Positions 43,806-54,104 of a DNA stretch of 64,000 bases are shown here, in pieces. The notes beneath the pieces were generated by a model. The model searched no databases. It was not told the origin of the DNA and saw nothing but the letters and a program-made list of their open reading frames with translations. Every line of letters starts with the position of its first letter. Position 1 is the first letter of the stretch. The position numbers and the translations under genes were made by a program. This DNA comes from Podocnemis expansa (lineage: Eukaryota > Chordata > Testudines > Podocnemididae), in NCBI GenBank assembly GCA_007922195.1, contig ML681991.1, positions 47,695,161 through 47,759,160 on the forward strand, in the 5' to 3' direction.

Positions 43806-45818
43806 GGAGCACTACACGGACGGCAGCATGATGCGCCAGGAGAAAGCAAGCTTTCTTGACTGGTGCCAGGACAATCAAAGACCTTTGACTTACAGAAAAA
43901 GCTATTCTATTACTGCCAGCAGGATGTGAAAATTTTGAGGCAGGCTCATATGCTGTACAGAGAGGAGATCATGAAAATGACAGTAAAGTCAGATGCTGTA
44001 GAGAGAAGTCCTGGTGGAATCGTGAAGGTGAAATTGTGCATAGATCCTTTCTGGTACATATCTCTGGCATCTGTCTGCAGGGCCATGTGCAGATTTATGT
44101 TTTTAAAGGATAACACGATGGCCCTTCTCCCCCTAGACAACTATCAGAGGCAGCAAAAGAGATACTCAACCTTCTCTATTCCGTGGTTCATGTAGACAAC
44201 TCACAAAGAAAAGATAGAGATACATCACGCGTTACAGGGTGGGGAACTTAAGCTAATCCCCTACTTTCTAGATGGTTATGCCATCAATGACGGGGTGCCC
44301 AAGGACTTTGAGTTTAATGGTTGTTTTTTCCACAGCTGCATCACCTGTTACTGTAAAAAAAAACCTAAACCCTATCACAGGGTTGACTTTTGGTTTTCTT
44401 TATTATAAGACACAGGTCAAGGCCAACTTTTTGAAAAGCAGAGGGTATGTAGTCAGTACTCTCTGGGGACATGAGTGGGAGGCCATGAGAGAAATGGATA
44501 GGGGGCTTGCAGATTTCTTAAACAAAAAACAATTACCTCAGCCTCTGGTCTCAAAGGACACTCTTTTGGGGGGTAGGACTAATGCCGTTCGTCTGTATTA
44601 CAAACCCAAGCCCGGTGAAGAAATCCATTATTATGATTTTACCAGACTCTACCCTTTCATAAACAAAAAAACAGAATACCTCATCGGGCACCCTGATATC
44701 ATTTTGGAAAGATTTGGATCTCTCTCAAATTATTTCAGCATTGCAAAAGTCAAACTGTATGTTCCCCGAGGGCTCTTTTTCCCATTGTAGCCTGTTAGAG
44801 TGAGTGGCAAGCTCATGTTCCCACTGTGTGGAACCTGTGTGGAGAGTGAGCAGCGGAAGACTTGCACCCACACTGATGAGGAGCGGGCCCTCCTGGGGAC
44901 TTGGTGCACAGTGGAGCTAAACGCCACTGTAGTGAAGGGGTACACGGTGGTAAAGATCTATAAAATCTGGGATTTTAAGCAAAAATCTGACCAACTCTTC
45001 TCAGAGTACATAAAAATGCACCTCCATCAGAAACAAGAGGCTTCGGGGTATCCCTGCTGTTGCACGGATCAGGAAAAACAAGATAAGTACATTGAAGACT
45101 TTTGCCAGAAAGAAGGGGTGCGTTTATGCCCCTCCAAAATTACTTTGAAACTCACTAAGCATCAAATTGCTAAACTATTCTTAAATTCTCTCTGGGGTAA
45201 ATTTGGCCAAAGAATAAACCTGCTTAAGACCAGCATTGTGAGAGACTTTGGCAAACTCTTTCAGTTCCTATTTTCCCCCAATTACGAGGTTTCATCCCAT
45301 GAGTTTATCATGATGAAGCTGCGTGCATGTCTTGGAAGCACGCAAAAGACCTTTACACGGTCCCCGGCAATACTAATGTTTTCATTGCCTGTTTCGCCAC
45401 CGCTTATGCCCGTTTGGAACTGTACAATCTGTTAGACAGATTGCAAGATTTGTGCCTGTACCATGACACTTACTCGGTGGTATTTGTGCAAAGGGAGAGT
45501 GATTGGAATACCCCTTTGGGGGATTATTTAGTGGACCTCACCTGCGAGATCCTGCCAGATCAGCACACCACCGAGTTTGTGTTGTCCGACCCGAAGAAGT
45601 ACAGGTACAAGCTGTCAGAAGGGAAGGCCTGTCTGAAAGTGAAAGGGATTACCCTGGACGTAGTGAACTGCGAAAATATCAACTTTGACAGTTTGAAAGA
45701 ACTGGTCCTGAACTATAGCACTGACCTGGGGGAAAGCAGCTCCAAAAAAATAGAGGTGCGTCCAACCCTCTATTGTGAGGAACAAAAAACAGTGGGAAAT
45801 AGAGACCAAGACCCTTAA
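43806..45818 (+). pseudogene. polB: Protein-primed DNA polymerase B, C-terminal part
   Basis: Resumes in the exonuclease domain: 'YYCQQDVKILRQA' at about 43905-43945 is exonuclease motif III (Y-x3-D). It passes a 'DFEFNGCFFHSC' stretch (44300), polymerase motif A 'YYDFTRLYPF' (44620-44660), motif B 'KLFLNSLWGKFGQR' (45170-45212) and motif C 'YHDTYSVVF' (45459-45485). Motif C should end DTDS; the second Asp is Tyr (codon TAC 45471-45473). Breaks: frame changes near 43900, 44200 and 45330 and a TAG at 44788-44790. The stop at 45818 is about 75 bp before the ATPase frame. Confidence 0.85.
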
Positions 45819-45894
45819 GAAAATGCAAAAAGTAGTTTACAACAAGAGGGTCCTCACAGAAGGATTTAAAATACTGCCCTACAGCTATTGAGAA

Positions 45895-46619
45895 ATGGAC
45901 ATGTGGTGGAAACACCCCTTTTCTGTCATTCTCGCAGGGCCTAGCAACTGCAGGAAAAGATACTTCATAAAAAATGTAGTGGATAATGCTGAGCGAATGT
46001 TATCTGTTATGCCCAAGAATATCATGTGGTGTTACAGTTGTTGGCAGCCTGTTTGGAGAACTCCTCTGTAAATATTCCTTTCTCAATTTTGTAGAGGGGC
46101 TACCCACTGCTTTTGATGATAACTGGTTGTTTCCTACTGATAGAGTAAATATTGTTATCTTAGATGATCTGATGAACTCCACTTGTGAAAGCGATGAAAT
46201 TGAAAAAGCCTTTAGCAAGTATGTACATCATAGGAACCTAAGCATTATGTATATAGTTCAGAACATGTTTTGTCAGGGAAAAAAAGAGTTGCACGATCAA
46301 CCTAAATGCCAAATACAAGGTTCTGTTTAAAAACGCCAGGGATAAATTACAAATCGCCATGCTGACCCGGCAAATGTATCCAGGCAAGACACCATTCTTT
46401 CTAGAAGCTTTTGGGGATGCCACCCAAAAACCTTACAGCTACTTGGTGGTGGATTTAAATGCTTCCACGCCAGAAGCTTATAGACCGAGAACCAGTCTCT
46501 TTCCCCCAGACTGGTATGTGGTTTACACTTTAGAAAGAACAGCCAGGTATAGAAAGATGAATTGTTGGCTGATCATTTTTAACAGCGGAGACTGCCGACC
46601 GAAAACATATCCCTTCTAA
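45895..46619 (+). pseudogene. Packaging ATPase (FtsK/HerA-type, A32-like), broken
   Basis: Starts at an ATG at 45895, with 'HPFSVILAGPSNCRKRYF' holding the Walker A site (45937-45963). The usual G-K-S/T is here R-K-R, so the nucleotide loop is lost. In another frame (45986-46330) the Walker B run 'NIVILDDLM' appears, followed by 'FSKYVHHRNLSIMYIVQNMF'. The C-terminal part lies in a third frame (46359-46619: 'LTRQMYPGKTPFFLEAFGDA'). Two frameshifts and the altered P-loop make it non-functional. Family role: driving genome DNA into the capsid. Confidence 0.8.
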
Positions 46620-46924
46620 AATTACTCAGCAAATCCTCCCCGCAACAAAGGAAGGCTATACTGTGTTCAGCTTCAGACGATTTAGTAGCCACCATCTCAG
46701 AAATAGCACTGAACACCTTAAAAGGAAACATATCTTTGACACAGAATCAAGTGCGTGTGTTAAAAAAGAGATGCACATTGATAAAAACTCTGCGTAATAA
46801 AAGTATCTCGTTTAAAACAAAAAAGCATCTGGTGAAGCAGTCCGGTGGGGGATGGGGGGGCGGTTATTAGACCTCTGTTAAGTTTTGCTATCCCTCTGAT
46901 AAAAAGACTTTTGACTAAGCAATA
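46620..46924 (+). other. Spacer with small coding remnants
   Basis: Plus-strand frames such as 'GYTVFSFRRFSSHHLRN' are short and interrupted. By position this could be the remains of a small ORF between the ATPase and the next gene; no adenain-type protease motif is seen. Confidence 0.3.
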
Positions 46925-47530
46925 ATGGAGTATGTCGAAAAAATGTACCTGGTGCCTGGTCACCAGTTGGAGCAATTAAGGGCTCCTCCTCCACCAGAGG
47001 AAAATATCAGAAAGACTGCAACTCATTTGCTGGATGGTGAAATGAAGTCTATTCTTCAAAGGACTGACTTAGATGAACATGAAAAGGCTAAACTATATGC
47101 TGCTGTGCTTCAAAGGTACCTAATGTACGTGAAGCAGAGTGATTTGGATTAAGGGAAAACAAGCCCCTTTCTACCCAAACAGGAACAGAACACCCCTGCC
47201 AACTCCCCAGAAACCTTTGACTCTGTTGCTCAGGAAGTGTTGGATAGTATCCGTAAGCGTTAGAAATGAGACAGTATTACTAAATAAGCTGGGACAGGAT
47301 AAAAACATATTTTTGTGGAATGATAAAGGAACTTTTGTGTACAAAGGGTCAGTGGTTCACAACTTTAACATTGCTTAGTCAGGGCTGCCACTCAGATGTA
47401 TTCTGTTCCTAACAAACACGTGCCCAAAGGCTGGGATTCATTTATGAATGCCATGGCCTAGCTAAATGCGCCATCTTCCGTCATGGGTGACACAGAGAAC
47501 AGACATCTTTTGGAGCACCTGGAGGCTTAA
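46925..47530 (+). pseudogene. Unidentified Polinton ORF downstream of the ATPase
   Basis: The intact start (46925-47152, 75 aa) reads 'MEYVEKMYLVPGHQLEQLR' and ends with a helical 'KAKLYAAVLQRYLMYVKQ'. Further frames 47139-47378 and about 47400-47530 continue with ordinary coding texture ('KNIFLWNDKGTFVYKGSVVH', then 'KGWDSFMNAMA'). These look like one protein of about 190-200 aa broken by at least two frameshifts. Position between ATPase and capsid genes suggests a late or assembly protein; no function can be read from the sequence. Confidence 0.5.
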
Positions 47531-47701
47531 GCAGTTGACACTGGAGCAGATCGTGAACCTTTTTTCCCTCTCAAAAAATGAAAACTGGCTAAAAAACTTG
47601 AATGTCTCACTCTGTGATTTTTTTTTCATGCTCTAAACCAAACTGTTTAAATGATAATGGTTTTTCTTTTTCATGGTCTGAAACAAATTTTTTTTGCTTT
47701 G

Positions 47702-47808
47702 AATAAATTTTTTGTATACTTTTCAAAAACTTTTTGTCGTGTGTATTAAAAAAACAAACAAACAGCAGACACCCGTTGTCTTTAAAACCCACGCCTGGCC
47801 ATTTTATT
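47702..47808. terminator. Convergent polyadenylation signals
   Basis: AATAAA at 47702-47707 on the plus strand follows the rightward genes; its inverse TTTATT at 47803-47808 serves the leftward capsid/integrase genes. T-rich DNA surrounds both. This is where the two transcription units meet. Assigned by motif and position only. Confidence 0.35.
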
Positions 47809-48336
47809 AATTAAAAGTCATAGCAAGATAAACACATCTGGGCTTGTTGAAACATAGTTTGAGCAAATCCAGGCAAGCCAGAGAACTTTCTTTGTATTTT
47901 TCTTACAAAATTCACCAACATTTGGTCATTTTACACTAAGTCAATCTGGTCAAAAGGGAAGCTCTTGCTACAGTGATGTAACAAAAACACACAGTGATAG
48001 CCACATGCATCAGAACTGGGGTCTTGTAATTGTCTGGTGTGAAACACAATGTCAGTGGCATTTTTGTTTGAAAATTTCCTAATGCTTCTGGGGAACAACA
48101 CGCTATTCAGGGGGTGCCCGTATAAGTCAAAAATTCTCCACAGTTGTGCCTTACCAGGTACAAGGCTAGCCAGTGTTCACCCAGTCAGTTGTGCGGATGC
48201 CTGCTGATCACCAAACTTAGGGGACTCCATGTCAGCCTGCCAGCAGGGATCCAATCACTGGGAAACACATCTAAGAAAATTTCTTGTGTGGCAGAGTCTG
48301 CCAATAAAACACATGAGAGCTGTATGGTGTCCATGT
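47809..48336. other. 3' region of the leftward genes
   Basis: No further gene seen. The minus-strand capsid frame ends at 48337; plus-strand ORFs across it are antisense by-products. Confidence 0.4.
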
Positions 48337-48890
48337 TCACACATAGTCAAACAGGATGTTTCTCCTCTGATTTATCTCTATCATGTTGTCAAAAACCCCA
48401 TACATGATCATATTGACATTGGCCATCAAGCCATTTGCAAAACGTATTCCTGCTCTCATGTTTCTTGTTTTAAGCAAGAAATAGTGATCTGCGCATTCCT
48501 GATCAGGGAAGAGGTCAAAGGCAAACAAGGCATAACCCTCAGCAAATTCAACACTGTCAACTAGCAATGCACAATCTTTCATGTATTTACTGGCCATCTG
48601 TACAAGATTCATGTACTCCCTCATGCAGAGCTGGCCTCGAAGTCCAGCTGGAGAGGCTTGGTGAGTAGCTGTTCTCCATCCACATACAAGGCAAAAACAT
48701 TAATATCATCATGTTTAAAGTTAAAGGGGTTTTTAGTGTAACTCCCGCTGAAAGCGTCATTATCCATAAACCCCAGGACAATCATTTTGGGTTTACTGAC
48801 CCTGCTTCCTACAAGGATGCTAAACACTTTGGCTATTTCCATGTAACCTGCTAGGGTGGGCTCAAAGTCATTTATCTGCCCCTCTCCAGT
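48337..48890 (-). pseudogene. Major capsid protein, C-terminal part
   Basis: Two minus-strand frames (48621-48842 and 48337-48624) abut with one frame change near 48625. They read 'KMIVLGFMDNDAFSGSYTKN', 'HDDINVFALYVDGEQL', 'REYMNLVQMASKYMKD' and end 'NMIEINQRRNILFDYV', the C-terminal jelly-roll half of the double jelly-roll capsid protein of Polintons/adintoviruses (the 'F54H12.2-like' family of vertebrate annotation). It joins in order with the N-terminal half at 50194-50982; the DNA between is an insertion. Confidence 0.8.
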
Positions 48891-50193
48891 GCCTCACAGA
48901 AAGCGGAGACCTGCAAAAAGCAGCTGGAGAGCCAGGATCTAGTCTGTAAAGGGGCTCACAGTGAAGACTGTTCAGAATTCATAAAAAAAATAAACAAAAG
49001 CAATATACTATATTAAACATTAATTTTATAAACCTTCTATGAAAGCAGAAGAAATTATTAGTATACAGATCTATAATACATAGTGGCTATTTAGCAGTAT
49101 CCACATGAGTCTGTTATGGTCTCAAATCACCAAGTCCAAAGGCTTGTGCTAGAAGCCAGCATCTCCCTCCTCTTTGGCAGCAGAAATCCTCTGTATGAGT
49201 CCTGGAAAACCTTTCTTCCTCTGCTGGGAGCACTGCTGTCCACACAGCTTACTCAGTCCACACTCAATTACGTACACACATATATAAAAAACCCTGTTAC
49301 AAAGGAAAAATACATCTCTGACAATAACAAAATATAATTATCTCTTTCCCCTTATTACACAAAAGAACTATAGCTAAGCCCATAACCCAGAGTATAAAGT
49401 TAGAAGGCAACCACCCTTCTTTTCCCAATAGTTGCTTCTCTGTACCCCCTGCCTCCAGACTTCCCTGCTGGAGGGTTAACAAGGCTACTGACCTGAAACA
49501 AAATGCCTCAGAGTGGGGAAAAACAGCCTGCTGTCTGCTCCTGGCTCAGCTTCTCCCCTTGCACAGAGCACCAGTACTCTCCTCCATGCAACTGGCCTGG
49601 CTGCTTGATCTCAGACCCCTGACCACTGCGCTGGCAGGGAACCTTGCTGAGCATGCTCCAAACTACACAGAACATGCTGGAACTTCTGGGTCTAGGCAGC
49701 TAAATCTGCCCAGCAACAGCGACACAGCAAGAGCAACTCAGACACCAGCAAAACTCTTAAAGAAACACTCCTCCTTTAAGCCCATGGGTTACATCCACAC
49801 ATACACCATTATTTCAAAATAACCCATTTTGAAACAAATTATTTCGAAAAAAAAGTCCTTAATTCAAAATAAGTTAATTCAAATTAACAATTTGTTAATT
49901 TGAATTAAGGGAAAGCCTGCTTTTGAAACAGCTGTTATTTCAAAATGATTATTTTGAAATAAGGCCTGTTGTTTCAAAACAACGTGTCCGAATGGCCTTA
50001 TTTCGAAACAGCCATTTTGAAACAATGGCTGTTTCGAAATCAAAGCAGGTTTAACAGTTTTGAAACAATGACTCTTGTTTCAAAACAATAGGTCCTGTTG
50101 TTTCGAAACAATGGTATGTCGTGTGGACATGAGAATTTTTATTTCAAAACAACCTCTGTTGTTTCAAAATAAGAACCCTGTGTTGACATACCC
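48891..50193. mobile_element. Insertion splitting the capsid gene: unclassified DNA plus Harbinger MITE
   Basis: From about 49786 (GGGTTACATCCACAC) to 50193 (GTTGACATACCC) lies a Harbinger-type MITE with many TTTCGAAA/TTTTGAAA arms; its right edge abuts the capsid frame. The left 900 bp (48891-49785) is unrelated, with no coding motif; it may be an LTR or other repeat. Matching 3-bp duplications across the MITE alone are not found, so the order of events is unresolved. Confidence 0.6.
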
Positions 50194-50982
50194 TTTCATT
50201 CCCACATGGTCTACAGAGTATCTAGCATTAGTGGTGAGCAGGGCCTCCGCATGCCTCAGACATACACCTGGGGCTACCCGCACTTTCTTCACAAGAAGAG
50301 ACGCTGATAGAATGCACAGTTTACAGCCTTTGGGCTCATCACCCGTTAAGCAGAAGGCATCTTTACTGCGCATCAGTTTGATTTTCACGTTCACGCCATT
50401 CAACAAAAGTTCTTCTTGAAAACATAGGTCACAATGTAGATGGACCAACAGTTCTATTGTCTTGCTCTGAGCAGTCAGGTTTGCATGCTTCACAAACCCT
50501 AGATTCTCACTGTCCAGCTCCACATTTTCATGTTGTCCAGGGGTGTCTCTAAAAAAGAGGCTGGCGGAAAATTGTGTGGTGAGAGTATTCTCACTGTAAT
50601 TGAGGACCGATTCTATAAAGGCCCTGTAGGGGTAACAGTTGTTGCTTTGACTTATGAGGCAGTCCCCCAGCATGACGTCCAGCTGGTTGAAAACAGATGC
50701 CACAGGATAATTCACCAGACCCACAGCGGCATCCTTGGTGATCACGGTTCCATCTGCTTTGACGATCTTGCAACGAAAGTACAGAAGATTATTGTTTAAA
50801 TCTATATCATTAATGCCATTCCCCACTATAAAGAAGTCCAGAGGCACAGCCTCCGTAATGGCCAATAGCGGCAGTACCTCGATGTAAATGCTTTTCTCAA
50901 TGCTGGTCTGCATGGGGGCTATTTGAAACAAGTCTAGTTCTGACTTGGTGCACTCTTCAGACCTGCAGTGAATGAAAGCCAT
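50194..50982 (-). pseudogene. Major capsid protein, N-terminal part
   Basis: A clean open frame of about 260 codons starts with ATG at 50982 ('MAFIHCRSEECTKSELDLF') and runs through 'RCKIVKADGTVITKDAAVGL', 'SQSNNCYPYRAFIESVLNYS' and 'GVNVKIKLMRSKDAFCLTGD' until the MITE at 50193 introduces foreign codons and a stop. This is the first jelly-roll of the capsid protein. Its openness over 260 codons contrasts with the polymerase, which has five breaks. Full family length is about 430-450 aa, in line with the two halves together. Confidence 0.85.
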
Positions 50983-51106
50983 ACTGATTAAAATATATCT
51001 CTTTTGCCAAGTGTTGAACTCCTCCTAAGCTTTCCCTTGGTCTGTCGCTTATGACTAGTCCTGCGTGCTGCAACCTTTCTTTAAAAGGTCTGGGCAAGCC
51101 CATGTG

Positions 51107-51451
51107 TCATGGGCATGACACATTTCTCTTTCTCTTCCTCCTTTTAATGTACAGCAGCCCTGACCCCTCCTGTTTGGGTGGTTTTACCACCTTCTCCAAA
51201 GCAGCGTGGGAGAAATTGCCTACCATATCTCTAGCTATGTTTTGAGCAGCAGTTTTTATGTGAGGTTTAATAATCTCTAGCCCCCTCCTCAGAAGCGGTA
51301 CAGCTTTTCTAAAGAGACTGTGAAATATCCAGCCCACGCCTGCTCCATACATCACAGGGGACCTGTAGTAACCGGGAAGGGTGTATCCAGCCTGGGCCTT
51401 GTTATAATTGCTGGAGATGGCAGAGTCACTGTAATTTTTTAGGCTCACCAT
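51107..51451 (-). CDS. Small basic protein, pX-like candidate
   Basis: An intact 114-aa frame. A central hydrophobic/aromatic part 'YYRSPVMYGAGVGWIFHSLF' is followed by an amphipathic helix and ends with 'YIKRRKRKRNVSCP', strongly basic. Adintoviruses and Polintons carry a small basic virion protein likened to adenovirus pX/pVI next to the capsid genes; size, charge and place between penton and major capsid genes fit. Its start (51451) overlaps the end of the penton frame (51426) by 26 bp, typical of compact viral gene order. It is the only Polinton gene with no visible lesion. Confidence 0.55.
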   Translation of the reverse strand: MVSLKNYSDSAISSNYNKAQAGYTLPGYYRSPVMYGAGVGWIFHSLFRKAVPLLRRGLEIIKPHIKTAAQNIARDMVGNFSHAALEKVVKPPKQEGSGLLYIKRRKRKRNVSCP

Positions 51452-52244
51452 AGCATTGTTTTTGTTTTACCTTTTGGAGACCATGCTCTCTCCAAGAATG
51501 CAGGTGCAGCTTGACGATCACCTTGCCAAAGTGAAATGTGACATATCTGTTCTGGTCTGTCTTTGTTTCATTGGTGATGGTGTCGATGTGGTGCTTACTG
51601 TCGGGACCATAATGTGGTTTATTATAGGTGATGGAGACAAACTTGTTGTTCCTTCCTTGGATGGGGAGGCAGTGTAACAGGTGTACAGAGAAGTCCCTAC
51701 AAACTGGTCTTCCATGATGTCTGTGTACAGCTAGAAGGAGTTGAAACCTCCTGTGATATCTGCTGAGAAAGGGATTTTTTTTGACGTGGCTGTTGAGGTA
51801 CATGCACAAAATATTAGATAACTCCCCACCAGCTGAAATCGGATAAGTAACATTGGTGTACTTAAATCTAACTTTTCTACCTCCAGGTTCACCCTGGGTG
51901 TTTCGGGATGGCAACTCATGGTGTTGTTCATGTGTCCAGCAAATTGGGCATAAAAGAGTAATAACCTCATCGTAGGACGACATTACATTTCTTATCTTCA
52001 CAGGTGATTTCAAAAGGGGCATCCTCGTTCCAGCCTTGAGACTATTGTATTTGTATTGTACCTCGTGGGGTCCCTTCCAACCCTATGATTCTATGATTCT
52101 ATGATTTCCATCAACTTCACCTCCCAGGCACCCTGGAGCTCCAAAGGTTTACACAGTTGTATGGTAAAGTTCGAGCTGTTTTTTTGGGGAAAAACCTGAT
52201 AGATGGCATTAATGGGCAAAGTGGTGTAAAAACCACCGTCACTC
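51426..52244 (-). pseudogene. Penton-like minor capsid protein, interrupted by a CR1 fragment
   Basis: Starts at ATG 52244 (minus) with 'MSDGGFYTTLPINAIYQVFP', is interrupted at about 52112-52030 by a CR1 3' end, and continues in frame 52022-51426 with 'HELPSRNTQGEPGGRKVRF' and 'TDQNRYVTFHFGKVIVKLH'. Gene order (integrase, this gene, basic protein, major capsid) and the beta-rich pattern fit the single jelly-roll penton protein of Polintons. A further frame change near 51760 (runs of T/A) is likely. About 250 aa without the insertion. Confidence 0.65.
52040..52112 (+). mobile_element. CR1 LINE 3' end with ATGATTCT repeats
   Basis: The wording 'cctcgtggggtcccttcca' followed by an 'accct' and three 'atgattct' units is the diagnostic CR1 3' terminus. 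Only the last 60-70 bp are present, as in most 5'-truncated CR1 copies. It lies in the penton-like gene. Confidence 0.9.
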
Positions 52245-52299
52245 ATTTTTTTCACAGTCTCTTTATCTTTAGAGGAGTAATCATTTTTTTCTTTTGCGT

Positions 52300-52551
52300 C
52301 TAAACTTTGCAGAGCTGAGACTCTTCCATGCAGCTGTTCAGCTTATCTGGCCATCCCAACCATTTAACCAAAAACTGCTTTTTTCTCCCTCTTCCTTTCA
52401 TCACTAGAACTTTTCCAATCCTGTAAACCCTGTCATGTTTGGGATTTCCTTTTTGTAATTCTTCAGAGTGAAAAGATCTAGCAACCATCTCACCCTCATA
52501 ATCTTTTAAGCAACACGCAGGTATCTGACCTTTTGTTAAGGCTTCATCCAC
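52300..52551 (-). pseudogene. Integrase C-terminal chromodomain
   Basis: The stretch 'YRIGKVLVMKGRGRKKQFLV' continuing to 'KWLGWPDKLNSCMEESQL' is a chromodomain (aromatic cage residues, KW.GW motif). It is separated from the integrase core (52576-53244) by a frame change and stop near 52555-52576. Vertebrate Polinton integrases end with such a domain, which is thought to guide target choice. The stop codon lies after the 'QLCKV' end. Confidence 0.8.
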
Positions 52552-52575
52552 TAAGAATAACTCATTGGTAAATGT

Positions 52576-53370
52576 CTATTCATAACCTTTCTCAAAAGCT
52601 CCTGTGGTTTTAGATAGTCTCACGTGGTTGCCTTTTCTAAAAGGGGCAACCGTCGGTTTTACTTTTAAACTGCCTCCATATACCGTTTTCCACACCTGCA
52701 GAGAATTCAAGGCGTTAACATCAACAGGTCTGGCCCATATGGTTCTGTGAAAGCTCCAGTTGTAACTCTTTATAAAGTCAGGTAACACGTTGATGTACTG
52801 AAAGGTGTTGTGGGAGGTAAAATATCTCCACATCCTAGATTTTAAAGTTTTGTTCAACTGCTCCATGACCGCTGCTTTGACCTTGTTATTAGTCACAAAA
52901 TGGTGGATGCCATGCAACTTAAACAGCACACTTACAGTTTGGTTTAAAAATTCTTTTCCACGATTGGTCTGTAATTTTTGAGGCACATGGCCTTCGCTGA
53001 AAATAGCTTTAGAGGCCTTCAACACTTCACCATCCATCTTGCCTTTGAGGCCTAAGGCCCAGGCATATTTAGACAGAGTGCCTATCACTGTTAAGATGTA
53101 CTTAACACCGCTGTTGTGTCTGGAGAACCTTTGCATATCCACCAAATCTGCATGCCATTGCGCATCCACATCTGAAATGACCGCCTTGTTCCTTTTAAAA
53201 TGTATCCAAGCTGGTCTGTGTAAAGTGTAAGTATCCTGGTCCAAAAAGCCTGGCTGCTACCTTACCCCTGTTCAAAGTTTCACTATGTTTTTTGGCAGCC
53301 TGCAAAAGAGTATTCATCCCTCCAAAGCTCCCGACTTCCCTGGGGTTGTAATATATATATTTTTAAAAGA
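52576..53370 (-). pseudogene. Polinton integrase, retroviral-type core
   Basis: The open core (53244-52576, 222 aa) has the rve DDE layout: 'DAQWHADLVDMQRFS' (first Asp), 'QTNRGKEFLNQTV' where the second Asp should stand, and 'VMEQLNKTLKSRMWRYF' with the Glu. The second Asp is Asn (codon AAT, plus-strand 52963-52965). Upstream, coding texture continues to about 53370 in a neighbouring frame ('GSFGGMNTLLQAAKKHSETL'), giving the N-terminal part. It inserts element ends into host DNA; dead here by the D-to-N change and frameshifts. Confidence 0.85.
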
Positions 53371-53546
53371 GCTGTCTGCTCCAACATGGCTGCCGCTGCC
53401 CAACATCTTATACCCACACAAGTATGAAGCAGAGACATTCACACTGAGAAATTTAAATGAATTTTTATTAATCGCTCAGTTTAAAACCCCTCATTTACAA
53501 TGTCCTGCAAAAATGGCCACCACCCCATGAAGGAGCATGAGCTGCT

Positions 53547-53680
53547 TCATTCTCTCTCTCAGATCTGTGTTTCAGACATGGACAGGAACAACTGGTGCAT
53601 ATTTCATTCTTCCATTTTGTTCTTTCCCTCTGAGCTCTGCATATCAGACATGGGCAGAAACAACTGATCCATGATACATT
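53547..53680 (-). repeat. Tandem duplication, offset 72 bp
   Basis: Two imperfect copies of 'cagacatgg.cag.aacaactg.t.cat' are centred at 53573 and 53645. On the minus strand they encode two versions of a 'QLFLPMSDMQSSE'-like unit. Significance unknown. Confidence 0.5.
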
Positions 53681-53800
53681 TGTTTCAGAGGGCTACTGAT
53701 GTGCAGGTTCTCAAAGGCCCGTATAAAGTTGTCATCGACCTGTTGAAAGATTTTTCGGAAAGAAAAAAAAGCTGTAAGTTCACCATCCTTTTTTTTGGAG

Positions 53801-54104
53801 CTATGCCAACCAGATCGAATACTCTCCCCATTCCTTTACCTGAGACACATCTCCTTTGGTCTTGTCTGCTTGCAACTCCTGTGACCTTTGTTCACCTTCC
53901 TCCATGGGGACAGACAGTGGGAGGCTGTCAGGCCTACCAGGTTTCCTCATGATCTCTGGGGTTTCAGGGCCCAGAGTATCCATCGACATATCGGTCTCCT
54001 CCCTCACCACGCTGTTGGTGTTGCAGCATTTTCTCCAAGGACTGTTAAAGGTTGGAGGCAAAACCAATTCCAAAGGCCTCGCAGGGGTGGTGAAGGCATC
54101 CATT
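53801..54104 (-). CDS. Right-end ORF starting in the terminal repeat
   Basis: Opens at ATG 54104-54102 (another ATG three codons upstream) inside the right terminal repeat, about 56 bp after the TTTAAA box, and runs about 100 codons to a TAG at 53801. It is acidic and Pro/Thr/Glu-rich ('SMDTLGPETPEIMRKPGRP'), suggesting disorder. A consensus splice donor CAG|GTAAAG on the minus strand lies at 53840/53839, so it may be a first exon. Its first 14 codons also open the left-end ORF at 35437. Function unknown. Confidence 0.45.

Noticed and set aside
53671..53952. Plus-strand 93-aa frame near the Polinton right end
   Set aside because: Antisense to the right-end ORF region; no motif and no start context.
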